From NCBI GenBank assembly GCA_017302655.1, contig JAFLDE010000030.1, forward strand, positions 1 through 39,918: a stretch of DNA of 39,918 nucleotides, in the 5' to 3' direction. Of this stretch, positions 1 through 6,539 are shown piece after piece. How positions within the stretch are numbered: position 1 is the first letter of the stretch; each line of letters begins with the position of its first letter. The notes beneath the pieces are model-generated. The model saw only the letters and a program-made list of their open reading frames with translations, made no database searches and had not been told where the DNA came from. Source of the stretch: Burkholderiales bacterium (GTDB lineage: Bacteria; Pseudomonadota; Gammaproteobacteria; Burkholderiales; Burkholderiaceae_C). The translations under genes were made by a program, and so were the position numbers.

Positions 1-331
1 GGCCCATGGGCAGCGGGTTGCCGTCGTCGTCAAAGAGCTTGCGGATGTCGAAGAAGGCGATGCGGCTCAGGTGCGTGATGACCTTCGCGTCGTGCAGGTC
101 CAACTCGTCGCCAAGGCGCGCATTGCGTTCTGTGCGGCGCTCGCGCAGGGCGGCAGCTACGCCGGGGTTCCTCAGAAGCTTCTCGCCGGTCTGGCGCGAT
201 CCATTGGCGCTGTAGCCGGCCGCCTCGGCCGCCTTCGCGGCGTTCAGTGCCGCGGGGCCGCTCAGGTAGTGAACGACAAACAGGGCCTGCTTCTCGGTCA
301 AGCCGTTGCCGGTCAGCTTCTTGCCGCTCAT
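1..331 (-). CDS. Phage terminase small subunit (partial, runs off the left edge)
   Basis: About 110 N-terminal residues are visible; the 3' end is outside the window. The protein opens with MSGKKLTGNGLTEKQALFVV, then a stretch rich in Asn/Ala/Lys (LNAAKAAEAAGYS) and LRNPGVAAALRERR. This is the usual N-terminal pattern of the Terminase_2 small-subunit family, whose helix-turn-helix recognises phage DNA for packaging. The start ATG overlaps the TGA of the preceding polyvalent gene by four bases (ATGA), implying translational coupling. It is the only packaging gene visible and marks the element as phage-derived. Identity is by recognition of the family pattern. Whether a large terminase subunit follows cannot be seen. 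Confidence 0.8.
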   Translation of the reverse strand, partial: MSGKKLTGNGLTEKQALFVVHYLSGPAALNAAKAAEAAGYSANGSRQTGEKLLRNPGVAAALRERRTERNARLGDELDLHDAKVITHLSRIAFFDIRKLFDDDGNPLPMG

Positions 332-2283
332 TGGGGGGTCTCCTTGGTCTTGGCGTGGTCGCGCATGAAGATGTCGAAGGTTTCGTTCCAGGCGTTCAGC
401 ACGTCGCGGACCTGAATGCGGATCCAGGTCAGGTTGGCTAGCTTCGGGCTGCTGTTCTTGATCTCCTCGCCGAAGTCCTCCACCTGGGTGCCGACTCGGC
501 CCCAGTAGCGCTCCTCGGCGGTGTAGAAGTCGTTCGCCTCGGTGATGGCGCCGCCCTGCTCGCGCACCGCATCCACCGCCTGCTTCCAGCGGTTGTAGCG
601 GTCCTGCATGTTCTGCTGGACCCTGCGCATGTTGGTGAACTCGGGCAGCTCAAACCCTTGGTTTGAGGAGCGAGAGAACCGGGGCATGTCCTGGCCTGGC
701 CCGGTGTAGTTGGAGGCGATGAAGTTGATGAGGTCGCCATACCCAAGTACACTCCGGTTGTTGATGGCCCGCTGGATGTTCGTCATCAACAACGTGAACT
801 TGTCCGAAGGCGGTCGGGCAATGCGGGGGCCAGTGTTCAGCCGGCCATCTGCCCCGCCCGGGGAAACCTGGGGGCTCAGATTGGCGTCGAGTGTGCGTGC
901 CAAATCCCCGAAGTGAACGGCAAGCGGATCGGTAATGCTCGGCCCAGTCGAGACAGCCCGGTCGCCCAACGGGAGCGAACCAGCCCCGCCCTGCGAAAGC
1001 TCGGCGGGGTTTTTCTTGCCCATCACGGACTCCATGAGCCCGAGGTCCGCATAGAGCAGGCGACCATTGCGGCTTGCCGCCACTGCCGATGGCAGCTCGG
1101 CCAGCAGCTTTCCGTCACCGTATGACGACTTGATGGCCGTGCTCTTGATTTTCCCGCTCTCGGCGTCGGTGATGAAGGCCATCATCAGCGGCTGCCCCGT
1201 CTGCTTCGACAGCAGCGGCAACAGCACCTCAAACTCACCTTTGACATTGCCGCGCATCACCACCATCGGGCGGTAGATCGAGGCAATGAAGTCCTCTGGC
1301 GAAACGCCGACGAACTCGTTGGCGTGCTTGCCGTCGCGCTCGTCTTGGTTCGCCAGCGATGCCGTCTTCCCTCGGTCGAGCAGCACCTTGCGCAAGATGC
1401 TTGTGTTGATCTGCAGCGCCTGCATGGGTGCGCCGAGCATGTGCAAGACGTGCGGCTGAGGACCGATGGGCAGTGGCAGGTTCTTGGCCAGCTCCGTAGG
1501 CGGCAGGTCAGACCAGGCCCTGATGACCTTTGCCGCTCGCCCGGTCATTGCTGCCACCGCGGAGGCCGGGTTGACCTTCTTCAGCGAACGATTGATGGCC
1601 TGCAGCTCGGACTCAAGGGCCGGCAAGCTGTAGCGGATGTCTGGGTTCTCGGGGTCGAACTGGCCGTTGTTGCCGATGGCGGACTTGATCTGCTCGGGCT
1701 TGAAAGGAATCGCCCACAAAGTGACCCCGCCGCGTCGAGCGACCACGCCGTCATACCCCCGGGCGGCAAGCTCCTCCGCGTAGCCCTCGTCGATCTCGGT
1801 CAGCTCCGAGCGGCTCTCCTCGTCAATCTCGTCGCTTGCCTCGTAGGGTCGCTTGATGGTGATGTAGACGGGCTGGACAGGCCCACGACCAGCGTAATCG
1901 CTGGCCTCTTGCGGGTCTTCAGTGAAGTAGGCGGCCGGCGCAAATGCGTCCACAACGCCGCGCTTTGCTCCGTGGTACATAACCAGCGGCTTGCCCTGGG
2001 CGTCCACCACCTTGGAGTCGCCGAACCAGCGCTTGAAGGCTGGCGTCTCAGTCTGGTCAACGACGCGCCTCGTCGCACCCAGAAACAGGTCCGGGTGCTG
2101 CTCGCGGATCAGCTGCTCCATCTCCGCGGTTTCGGCCAGCGCCTCGTCGTAGAGCGCCTGCGCAGCGGACTCGCGTGCGGCCTGCTGGTCGGAGCCCATG
2201 CGCATGAGGCGCTCGATGCGCGCCAGCAGGGCATCCTCGGTCGCATCAGGCAGTTTGAGGATGGATTCGATGCTTTGGGTCAT
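328..2283 (-). CDS. Phage-type polyvalent protein: ADP-ribosyltransferase-like and MuF-C-like domains
   Basis: 651 aa from the ATG at 2283, which has GAGGAA a few bases upstream. The open frame extends 58 codons further, but that part is proline/arginine-rich and lies over another gene. Residues about 60-215 look like the ART-PolyVal domain of phage polyvalent proteins: FKRWFGDSKVVDAQGKPLVM, then YHGAKRG, AYFTEDPQEASDYAG and, at the end, NGQFDPENPDIRYSL. Residues about 245-410 (PLPIGPQPHVLHMLGAP, then QINTSILRKVL) resemble the MuF-C/PBECR group. The C-terminal region (residues about 510-620) resembles a large-polyvalent-protein-associated domain such as LPD38. Such proteins are thought to enter the host with phage or element DNA and modify host targets; this is family knowledge, not shown here. 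It is short for the class, which often exceeds 1000 aa, and may be a reduced version. It overlaps the genes on both sides. Confidence 0.72.
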   Translation of the reverse strand: MTQSIESILKLPDATEDALLARIERLMRMGSDQQAARESAAQALYDEALAETAEMEQLIREQHPDLFLGATRRVVDQTETPAFKRWFGDSKVVDAQGKPLVMYHGAKRGVVDAFAPAAYFTEDPQEASDYAGRGPVQPVYITIKRPYEASDEIDEESRSELTEIDEGYAEELAARGYDGVVARRGGVTLWAIPFKPEQIKSAIGNNGQFDPENPDIRYSLPALESELQAINRSLKKVNPASAVAAMTGRAAKVIRAWSDLPPTELAKNLPLPIGPQPHVLHMLGAPMQALQINTSILRKVLLDRGKTASLANQDERDGKHANEFVGVSPEDFIASIYRPMVVMRGNVKGEFEVLLPLLSKQTGQPLMMAFITDAESGKIKSTAIKSSYGDGKLLAELPSAVAASRNGRLLYADLGLMESVMGKKNPAELSQGGAGSLPLGDRAVSTGPSITDPLAVHFGDLARTLDANLSPQVSPGGADGRLNTGPRIARPPSDKFTLLMTNIQRAINNRSVLGYGDLINFIASNYTGPGQDMPRFSRSSNQGFELPEFTNMRRVQQNMQDRYNRWKQAVDAVREQGGAITEANDFYTAEERYWGRVGTQVEDFGEEIKNSSPKLANLTWIRIQVRDVLNAWNETFDIFMRDHAKTKETPQ

Positions 2284-2467
2284 GGGGTTCCTCGTGGGGG
2301 TGCGGTGCGTGCCAGGGCCAGCGGATGGGCTCGGGCGGCGCGGTGTCTTTGGGGTGGCTCTGGGCCTGCTGCCAGTCGGCGACGGCGCGGGCGAGGCAGC
2401 GGCGCCAGAGGTGGCAGGCGGATGGGGTGTCGCAGCCCTGGCAGGTCGCCGGCTCAATGCGGACCAT
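2246..2467 (-). CDS. Small Cys-motif protein, 73 aa
   Basis: The start ATG at 2467 (MVRIEPATCQGCDTPSAC) has GAGG seven bases upstream. An in-frame ATG at 2479 lacks this. The gene overlaps the end of the replication-like gene by 14 bp and the start of the polyvalent gene by 38 bp, a packed phage arrangement. The only recognisable signature is C-x2-C-x-TPSAC-x5-C near the N-terminus, suggestive of a small metal-binding knuckle. The C-terminal half is proline/histidine-rich. The same CxxCxTPxAC pattern occurs in the 66-aa protein at 3533-3733. Function unknown. Its reality rests on the RBS, the packing and the shared motif. Confidence 0.55.
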   Translation of the reverse strand: MVRIEPATCQGCDTPSACHLWRRCLARAVADWQQAQSHPKDTAPPEPIRWPWHAPHPHEEPHDPKHRIHPQTA

Positions 2468-3149
2468 GCCGTACCTCACTGGCGATCCGCCTTCGCTCCT
2501 CGCGTTTTTCGTTTCTGTTGCGCCAGGCCAGCTGTGCGTCAGTGAACTGCGCCACCTCGACGGCGGTGGCGACGGAAACCGGCACAGCAGATGGCTTCTC
2601 TAGATGGTGTCCGCCTGGCGGAACAGGCAAGGGGTCAAAAGCGGTCCGGATAGGTCCGCCAGACGGAACAGGACGCACGGTCCTTGTTCCGCCACACGGG
2701 CCAATGGGCTTGCCTTCTGTTCCGCCAGGCGGATTAAGCGATGCGTTTTTCTTGAGCCGGTATGCGCCTCGCACAAAGGCTTCGCTGACTCCTGGGTCAA
2801 AGCGTGGATGAGGGTCGAGCCGCCGCCAGGTCACCGCATACCAGCCGGCCTTGTTCGGTCGATGGCCCTTCACGGTCTCGAAGATGAGTTCGGCTTCCAG
2901 CAGCTCATGCTTCGCGCGGTTGATCACGTCCGCCGACTTCCAACCGCGCTTGGCCAGGTAGGCGCGACTAGCGAGCAACTGCCCGTTGTTATCCCTAACA
3001 AACTGCCGAGCGATCTCCCACAGCAGGGAGCGAGCAGGATGGCTCAGCGACTGGTACGCCGCACAGTCGAGCACGGGCCAGGGCATGGCAACGAAGCTTT
3101 CACCGTCGCGTCCCTCGTCCTTGCCACGGCGCGCACGTTCACGGCCCAT
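2454..3149 (-). CDS. Phage replication-like protein with winged-helix N-terminus (lambda O-like organisation)
   Basis: 231 aa. The ATG at 3149 has a strong GGAGGG five bases upstream. Residues about 18-110 begin SFVAMPWPVLDCAAYQSLS, followed by a helix-rich region (LLWEIARQFVRDNNGQLLAS, then AYLAKRGWKSADVINRAKHE) and GWYAVTWRRLD. This is the pattern of the winged-helix proteins often annotated as phage or island replication proteins. Residues about 135-185 form a Pro/Gly linker with four P-x-G-G units, encoded by four palindromic DNA repeats at 2610-2733. The C-terminus is charged (RNRNEKREERRR). By analogy with lambda O, the N-terminal domain could bind the repeats inside its own gene. That role is inference; a transcriptional regulator is the alternative. 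Confidence 0.6.
   Translation of the reverse strand: MGRERARRGKDEGRDGESFVAMPWPVLDCAAYQSLSHPARSLLWEIARQFVRDNNGQLLASRAYLAKRGWKSADVINRAKHELLEAELIFETVKGHRPNKAGWYAVTWRRLDPHPRFDPGVSEAFVRGAYRLKKNASLNPPGGTEGKPIGPCGGTRTVRPVPSGGPIRTAFDPLPVPPGGHHLEKPSAVPVSVATAVEVAQFTDAQLAWRNRNEKREERRRIASEVRHGPH
2610..2733. repeat. Four 18-bp palindromic repeats (candidate replication iterons)
   Basis: Copies lie at 2610-2627 (TCCGCCTGGCGGAACAGG), 2655-2672 (two mismatches), and inverted at 2683-2700 (four mismatches) and 2716-2733 (one mismatch). Each holds a hyphenated dyad TCCGCC-N-GGCGGA, perfect in the first and last copies. Dyad centres are 45, 33 and 33 bp apart. They sit inside the replication-like gene, all in the same reading frame, so each also encodes Pro-x-Gly-Gly. 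A slightly AT-richer stretch follows at about 2733-2755. Could be origin iterons, an operator cluster, or merely a repetitive protein linker. Confidence 0.6.
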
Positions 3150-3179
3150 GACGCCCTCCGTCGGGCTGCGGACTGGCGT

Positions 3180-3479
3180 TCATGCGACGTCCTGCTCCTG
3201 GCCCAAGGTGTAAATCACGGTTGGGCGCGCGAAACCTCGGGCATCGAGATACCTGCATGGCTCGCTATGGACGATCACCCCGGCCTGCCTCAGCTCGAAA
3301 ACCACGGCCGCAGCGTTGCGCATGCCCAGGTGCTGCTCGGCTTCGGCCGGCGTGATGGACCCGAGGGCCGCAAGCGCGTCCAGGATCAGTTGCTGCTGGT
3401 GGTGCATCGCAAAGCCTGGGCACTTCGCATAGATGGCGGCCAGCTGCTCAAGTTGATGGGCCAACAGCGGCTCTCGCAT
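3180..3479 (-). CDS. Small winged helix-turn-helix protein (HTH_39-like)
   Basis: 99 aa from the ATG at 3479 (MREPLLAHQLEQLAAIYAKC). The frame is open to 3644, but the extra N-terminus is Arg/Ser-rich and overlaps the upstream gene. Residues about 32-70 read LDALAALGSITPAEAEQHLG, then AAAVVFELRQAGVIV, a compact winged-helix resembling the HTH_39 family common in prophages and islands. The C-terminus (PTVIYTLGQEQ) fits the wing. It lies 53 bp after the small Cys protein and 30 bp before the replication-like gene. It may be an operon regulator or an accessory DNA-binding factor; its target is unknown. Confidence 0.65.
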   Translation of the reverse strand: MREPLLAHQLEQLAAIYAKCPGFAMHHQQQLILDALAALGSITPAEAEQHLGMRNAAAVVFELRQAGVIVHSEPCRYLDARGFARPTVIYTLGQEQDVA

Positions 3480-3532
3480 TGGCGGCTCACGCCTAGCCCT
3501 GGCAGCAGCGACGGTGCGGCTGTCGGGGCCGC

Positions 3533-3733
3533 TCACAGCAGACCCCCTTGAGCGCGCGCCGTGGGGACTGCGGACAGCCTGGGATGACGTGCCGGCGTGG
3601 TCGGCTTGTCGCACTCGGCGATGGGTCGCCAGCCCTCGGCGCACTCGGCATCGGAGGCGTTCTGCTGGGCATGCCAGCAGGCGGCCGGCGTGATGCAGTC
3701 AGGGCACCCGGTGAAGGCGATGCGGGGTTCCAT
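3533..3733 (-). CDS. Small Cys-motif protein, 66 aa
   Basis: The start ATG (MEPRIAFTGCPDC) overlaps the alpA stop by one base (TGATG). GGAGG lies inside the end of alpA seven bases upstream, so it is almost certainly coupled to alpA. The motif C-x2-C-ITPAAC-W at residues about 10-20, plus a later Cys, matches the motif of the 73-aa protein at 2246-2467. The tail is rich in Pro/Ala/Arg. No named family recognised. The Cys spacing suggests a small metal-binding fold. Function unknown. Confidence 0.6.
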   Translation of the reverse strand: MEPRIAFTGCPDCITPAACWHAQQNASDAECAEGWRPIAECDKPTTPARHPRLSAVPTARAQGGLL

Positions 3734-3951
3734 CACTTGGCCTCCGCTGCTTTGGCGTCGGCCCATGCCTTCACATCCGCAGCGCGCCAGGCTGTGAGGC
3801 GCGGCCCCAGCTTCACAGGCGAAGGAAACTCCCGAGCCGACACCATGCGCCACAGCTCGGCCGGGCTGATCGGCAGCAGGCCCTGACGCTTGGGGCCCTT
3901 TCGACGGCCCGTGCTGGTGATGTCGGCCAGCCGGTAGTAAAGGGGTTGCAC
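3733..3951 (-). CDS. alpA: AlpA-family phage/island transcriptional regulator
   Basis: 72 aa, GTG start at 3951 with GGAG about seven bases upstream. It begins VQPLYYRLADITSTGRRKGP, followed by LLPISPAELWRMVSAREFPSP, VKLGPRLTAWRAADVKAWAD and a short Ala/Lys tail. This is the compact MerR-like winged helix of the AlpA/excisionase group. In P4-like elements and Gram-negative phage-inducible islands such proteins activate excision or the island's genes. It is the first gene of the packed leftward series (alpA to terminase), separated from the 165-aa gene by 73 bp. That gap contains the palindrome CTCAG-CGT-CTGAG (3978-3990) and is a reasonable place for the promoter. Confidence 0.85.
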   Translation of the reverse strand: MQPLYYRLADITSTGRRKGPKRQGLLPISPAELWRMVSAREFPSPVKLGPRLTAWRAADVKAWADAKAAEAK

Positions 3952-3977
3952 TCGTTTCTCCTCGAACCGCTGAACCT

Positions 3978-3990
3978 CTCAGCGTCTGAG
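3978..3990. promoter_or_regulatory. Short palindrome upstream of alpA (candidate operator)
   Basis: CTCAGCGTCTGAG is a 5-bp inverted repeat around a 3-bp centre, in the only noncoding gap (3952-4024) upstream of the packed alpA operon. The position fits an operator for AlpA or another island regulator. No clear -35/-10 pair could be assigned. Short palindromes occur by chance, so confidence is low. Confidence 0.3.
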
Positions 3991-4024
3991 GATGAATTCC
4001 GCAACGAAGAAAACGGATAGCGAG

Positions 4025-4522
4025 TTACTTTCGCGATGCCGCCTTGGCCGCCAGCTTGGCATCAATGGCGGCAAACGTGCGTCGGTCCTTCTCGTAACTC
4101 GCGCGGGCCTTTCTGTACTGCCTGACAAGGGCTTCGGCCGGGCTCACCGCGGCGTCTGCCCAGCTGGCCACGCGCTGGCTCCACTCAGGGGCTCGGACCA
4201 GCGCCCGGGCTGCGTCAATCTGACTGCTCACGCCGCCCGCAAGCTGCTTCTCCATTGCTTGCCGAAGCTCATTCAACAGCGGAGGAGTCCAGGTCTTCGG
4301 ACGGTGTGCCGTCCTAGCGTCCATCAGCTCTGGAACGTGCATGCGTGCGAGCCGCACGGCAACAAAGAGCCAGCGTTGCTCGCCTGCCGGCGCTCCGAGC
4401 GAGTCCGCCAACAGCTCCATGCGACGGAGCACTTCCTGAGTGCGCTCTTGCTCGCCGACCTCTCGCGTGAACACCGAGTCTGTCGGCAACGGCGCAATGC
4501 CCTTGCCTTTGGTCTTGGCCAT
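4025..4522 (-). CDS. Hypothetical island protein, 165 aa
   Basis: The ATG at 4522 has GAGGGAG six bases upstream. The sequence (MAKTKGKGIAPLPTDSVFTR at the start) is mostly helical and charged. Residues about 25-70 hold VGEQERTQEVLRRMELLADS and WLFVAVRLARMHVPEL; a basic Lys/Ala-rich C-terminus (AIDAKLAAKAASRK) follows. There is no signal peptide, membrane segment or recognisable catalytic motif. It sits between int and alpA on the same strand, the place where small recombination-control or unknown cargo genes are often found. Not recognised; no function assigned. Confidence 0.6.
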   Translation of the reverse strand: MAKTKGKGIAPLPTDSVFTREVGEQERTQEVLRRMELLADSLGAPAGEQRWLFVAVRLARMHVPELMDARTAHRPKTWTPPLLNELRQAMEKQLAGGVSSQIDAARALVRAPEWSQRVASWADAAVSPAEALVRQYRKARASYEKDRRTFAAIDAKLAAKAASRK

Positions 4523-4616
4523 GCGCTCCCTCGCGCCCCCCTGAAGGAGAAGCCGCGCCAGCCTGCCAGGGCTGCAGGCGTTCGGGAGCTACCCTAGGCG
4601 CGGCCTGTTCAGTGAA

Positions 4617-5834
4617 TCAGGCGGTGCGAGCAATGGGGACCACGTTCCCGCCGCTTTCCATCTCAGCCACCATGGCACCCCATGCATCCATCATTCGGCG
4701 TCGCTCGGCCAGGTGCTCGCTGCGGGCATAGGCGGCCACGACCTTGTTGCGCTCGGCGTGGTCGAGCTGTCGCTCCATCGCGGCCACTGTCCATTCGCCG
4801 CCCTCGCTCAGGATGGAGCGCGCACTGGCCCGGAAGCCGTGCAGGGTCTGCCGGCCTTTGTAGCCCAGGCGCCAGAGCATGCGGCCCATGGTGTTCTCGC
4901 TCATGAAGTCCTTCTCCCCGGTGACGTTGGGGAACAGGAAGGGCGAATGGCCGGTGAGTTGCTGCAGCTCGCTCAGGGCATCCAGCGCTTGAGCTGAAAG
5001 GGGCACGATGTGCGCCTGGCTGAGGCCCTTGCCGGCCTTCATCCGACCGGCTGGGATGCGCCATTCCCGGGCCTCGAAATCAATCTCGCTCCACAGGCCA
5101 AGGCGCAACTCCTGGGACCGAACAAAGGTTAGGAGCGCAAGCCGCGTCGCCAACAGGGTGATGCGGTCAGCGCTCTTGAAGTCGCGCAGGTCGCAAAGGA
5201 ACGCACCAAACTCGCGCCGCGAAGTGAGTGCAGGACGATGCTGTACGGCCGGGACTGAGAGCGCATCGCGCAGGTCTCTGGTCGGGTCGCTCTCCAGCTT
5301 TCCCTCTTGGATGCCGAACCTGAACACCTGGCCGGCCACTTCTCGCATCCTGGTGGCTGTGTAGGCCACTGGAATGGCGCGCAGCGCTTTCAGCAACTCG
5401 GGGGGCTTGATGCTGGCTGCGGGGCGGACACCGAGCTTCGGGAACAGGTGCTGCTCCAACTGCCGCAGGGTCTTGGTCGCCGTGCTTTCGCTCCAGGTCT
5501 TGGCCTTGTGGGCGTGCCACGCCAGGGCAAGAGCCTTGAAGCTGTTGGCAGCGTCGCCCAACGCCTTGGCTTTCTGCTCTGCGCGCTGTTCGCCGGGGTC
5601 CACCCCATCCCGCAGCGCCTTGCGGGCCGCTGCATGCGCCAACCTTGCCTCGGCGAGCGACACCTCAGGAAAGACCCCCAGCGCCAGGGTCTTGCGCTTG
5701 CCCAGGTGGCGGTAGTCGAACCGCCAATACTTTCCCGACTCTTTCACCAGCAGGTACATGCCGCCGCTGTCAGCGAGCTTGTAGGGCGCCTCTTTGGCGG
5801 TGGCCTTGGTGCAGTTGATGGCGGTGAGCGGCAC
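4617..5834 (-). CDS. int: P4-type tyrosine integrase (DUF4102 arm-binding domain plus catalytic domain)
   Basis: 405 aa using the GTG at 5834, which has AAGGAG seven bases upstream and begins PLTAINCTKATAKEAPYKLA, the standard opening of P4-type integrases. An ATG at 5951 would add 39 unrelated residues. Residues about 1-90 are the arm-binding DUF4102-like domain (ADSGGMYLLV, YRHLGKRKTLALGVFPEVSL). The middle is the SAM-like core-binding domain. The C-terminal half holds the catalytic set: R in FVRSQELRLG, the HGFR motif, H in QLDHAERN and the nucleophile Y in AAYARSEH. It lies just inside the tRNA-Thr junction and is transcribed away from the tRNA, the typical placement for integrating at a tRNA 3' end. 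Confidence 0.95.
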   Translation of the reverse strand: MPLTAINCTKATAKEAPYKLADSGGMYLLVKESGKYWRFDYRHLGKRKTLALGVFPEVSLAEARLAHAAARKALRDGVDPGEQRAEQKAKALGDAANSFKALALAWHAHKAKTWSESTATKTLRQLEQHLFPKLGVRPAASIKPPELLKALRAIPVAYTATRMREVAGQVFRFGIQEGKLESDPTRDLRDALSVPAVQHRPALTSRREFGAFLCDLRDFKSADRITLLATRLALLTFVRSQELRLGLWSEIDFEAREWRIPAGRMKAGKGLSQAHIVPLSAQALDALSELQQLTGHSPFLFPNVTGEKDFMSENTMGRMLWRLGYKGRQTLHGFRASARSILSEGGEWTVAAMERQLDHAERNKVVAAYARSEHLAERRRMMDAWGAMVAEMESGGNVVPIARTA

Positions 5835-5845
5835 GGGAGACTCCT

Positions 5846-5909
5846 TGACGGTACGCGGGGCCAGGTGGGCGGCGCATACCGTCACCCGTACCGCCAGCGC
5901 TGACGGTAT
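5846..5909. promoter_or_regulatory. Three TGACGGTA-type motifs upstream of int
   Basis: TGACGGTA occurs at 5846-5853 and extended to TGACGGTAT at 5901-5909, with the inverted copy ATACCGTCA at 5876-5884. The last two form a 9-bp inverted repeat with 16 bases between arms. They lie immediately upstream of the chosen int start. They may be integrase arm sites, AlpA/excisionase sites or an operator controlling int. Confidence 0.45.
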
Positions 5910-5952
5910 TTCATGATACGCAGTGATGCCTCGGGAGTCTAAAGCGGCCATG

Positions 5953-5988
5953 AAAAAGGCCCCAAGCCGTTGATTTGCCTGGAGCCTT
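5953..5988 (-). terminator. Possible intrinsic terminator after tRNA-Thr
   Basis: Read on the minus strand, AGGCTCCA and TGGGGCCT can form an 8-bp stem with one G-U pair and a loop of about 15 bases, followed by TTTTT. It lies 33 bases after the tRNA CCA end and before int. The long loop makes it only moderately convincing. If the element is inserted here, this sequence belongs to the element rather than the host. Confidence 0.4.
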
Positions 5989-6020
5989 GAAGCCGCTTGA
6001 TGCGGTGTGATGCGAGGATG

Positions 6021-6096
6021 TGGTGCCGGCTATCCGAATCGAACGGATGACCTACCGCTTACAAGGCGGTTGCTCTACCAACTGAGCTAAGCCGGC
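6021..6096 (-). tRNA. tRNA-Thr (anticodon TGT), probable element attachment site
   Basis: A complete cloverleaf on the minus strand. The acceptor GCCGGCT pairs with AGCCGGC, followed by the encoded ACCA end. The D-arm is AGCTCAGTTGGTAGAGC. The anticodon stem ACCGC/GCGGT encloses loop CTTGTAA, giving anticodon TGT (Thr). The T-arm contains GTTCGATTC. The 3' end points toward the integrase, so the element's attachment site is expected in the 3' part of this gene, which remains intact. The gene starts only eight bases after the sspB stop, so it may be co-transcribed with sspA-sspB and processed out. Confidence 0.97.
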
Positions 6097-6104
6097 GGCT
6101 TGCT

Positions 6105-6539
6105 TTACTTCACCCGCTTCAAGGCTGGGCGGGGTGCAGGATCATCGGGCGGTGTGGGACTGTCTTGCGCCTCGGATTCTGGCGTGGCCAGACGAAGCGC
6201 AGGTTCAGCCGGTGGCGCTTCTTCGACCGGGAATGCCAGGCCGTGGTTGTTCTCGCGGGCGAAGATGGCGATCACCTGCCCAACCGGCACCACCACTTCG
6301 CGCGGGACGCCACCAAAGCGCGCCTTGAACTCGATCCACTCATTGCCCAGCTTCAATCCTTGGGTCGCATCGAAGCCGATGTTCAGGGTGATCTGCCCGT
6401 CGCGTACAAACTCCATCGGCACCTGCACGCCCTGCCCGACAAAAACCGTCAGGTAGGGCGTGAAGCCATGATCCGCGCACCACTCGTGCAAGGCCCTGAT
6501 GAAGTAGGGCCGCGTGGAGGGCAGTGCCGCTTCGGTCAT
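6105..6539 (-). CDS. sspB: SspB, ClpXP substrate-delivery adaptor
   Basis: 144 aa. SspB binds ssrA-tagged proteins and tethers them to ClpX for degradation. The folded domain occupies residues about 8-110: RPYFIRALHEWCADHGFTPY, MEFVRDGQITLNIGFDATQG, GGVPREVVVPVGQVIAIFAR. It is followed by a flexible acidic/proline linker and the ClpX-binding tail RPALKRVK at the extreme C-terminus, as in enterobacterial SspB. It overlaps the sspA stop by one base (TGATG), so the two are translationally coupled. Its stop lies eight bases before the tRNA-Thr gene. Confidence 0.95.
   Translation of the reverse strand: MTEAALPSTRPYFIRALHEWCADHGFTPYLTVFVGQGVQVPMEFVRDGQITLNIGFDATQGLKLGNEWIEFKARFGGVPREVVVPVGQVIAIFARENNHGLAFPVEEAPPAEPALRLATPESEAQDSPTPPDDPAPRPALKRVK

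Noticed and set aside
2284-2457. N-terminal extension of the polyvalent protein
   Set aside because: The extra 58 residues are Pro/Arg/Thr-rich and overlap another gene; the ATG at 2283 has a good RBS.
1324-2811. A 495-aa plus-strand frame across the polyvalent and replication-like genes
   Set aside because: The opposite strand carries recognisable domains and well-placed RBSs; this frame does not.
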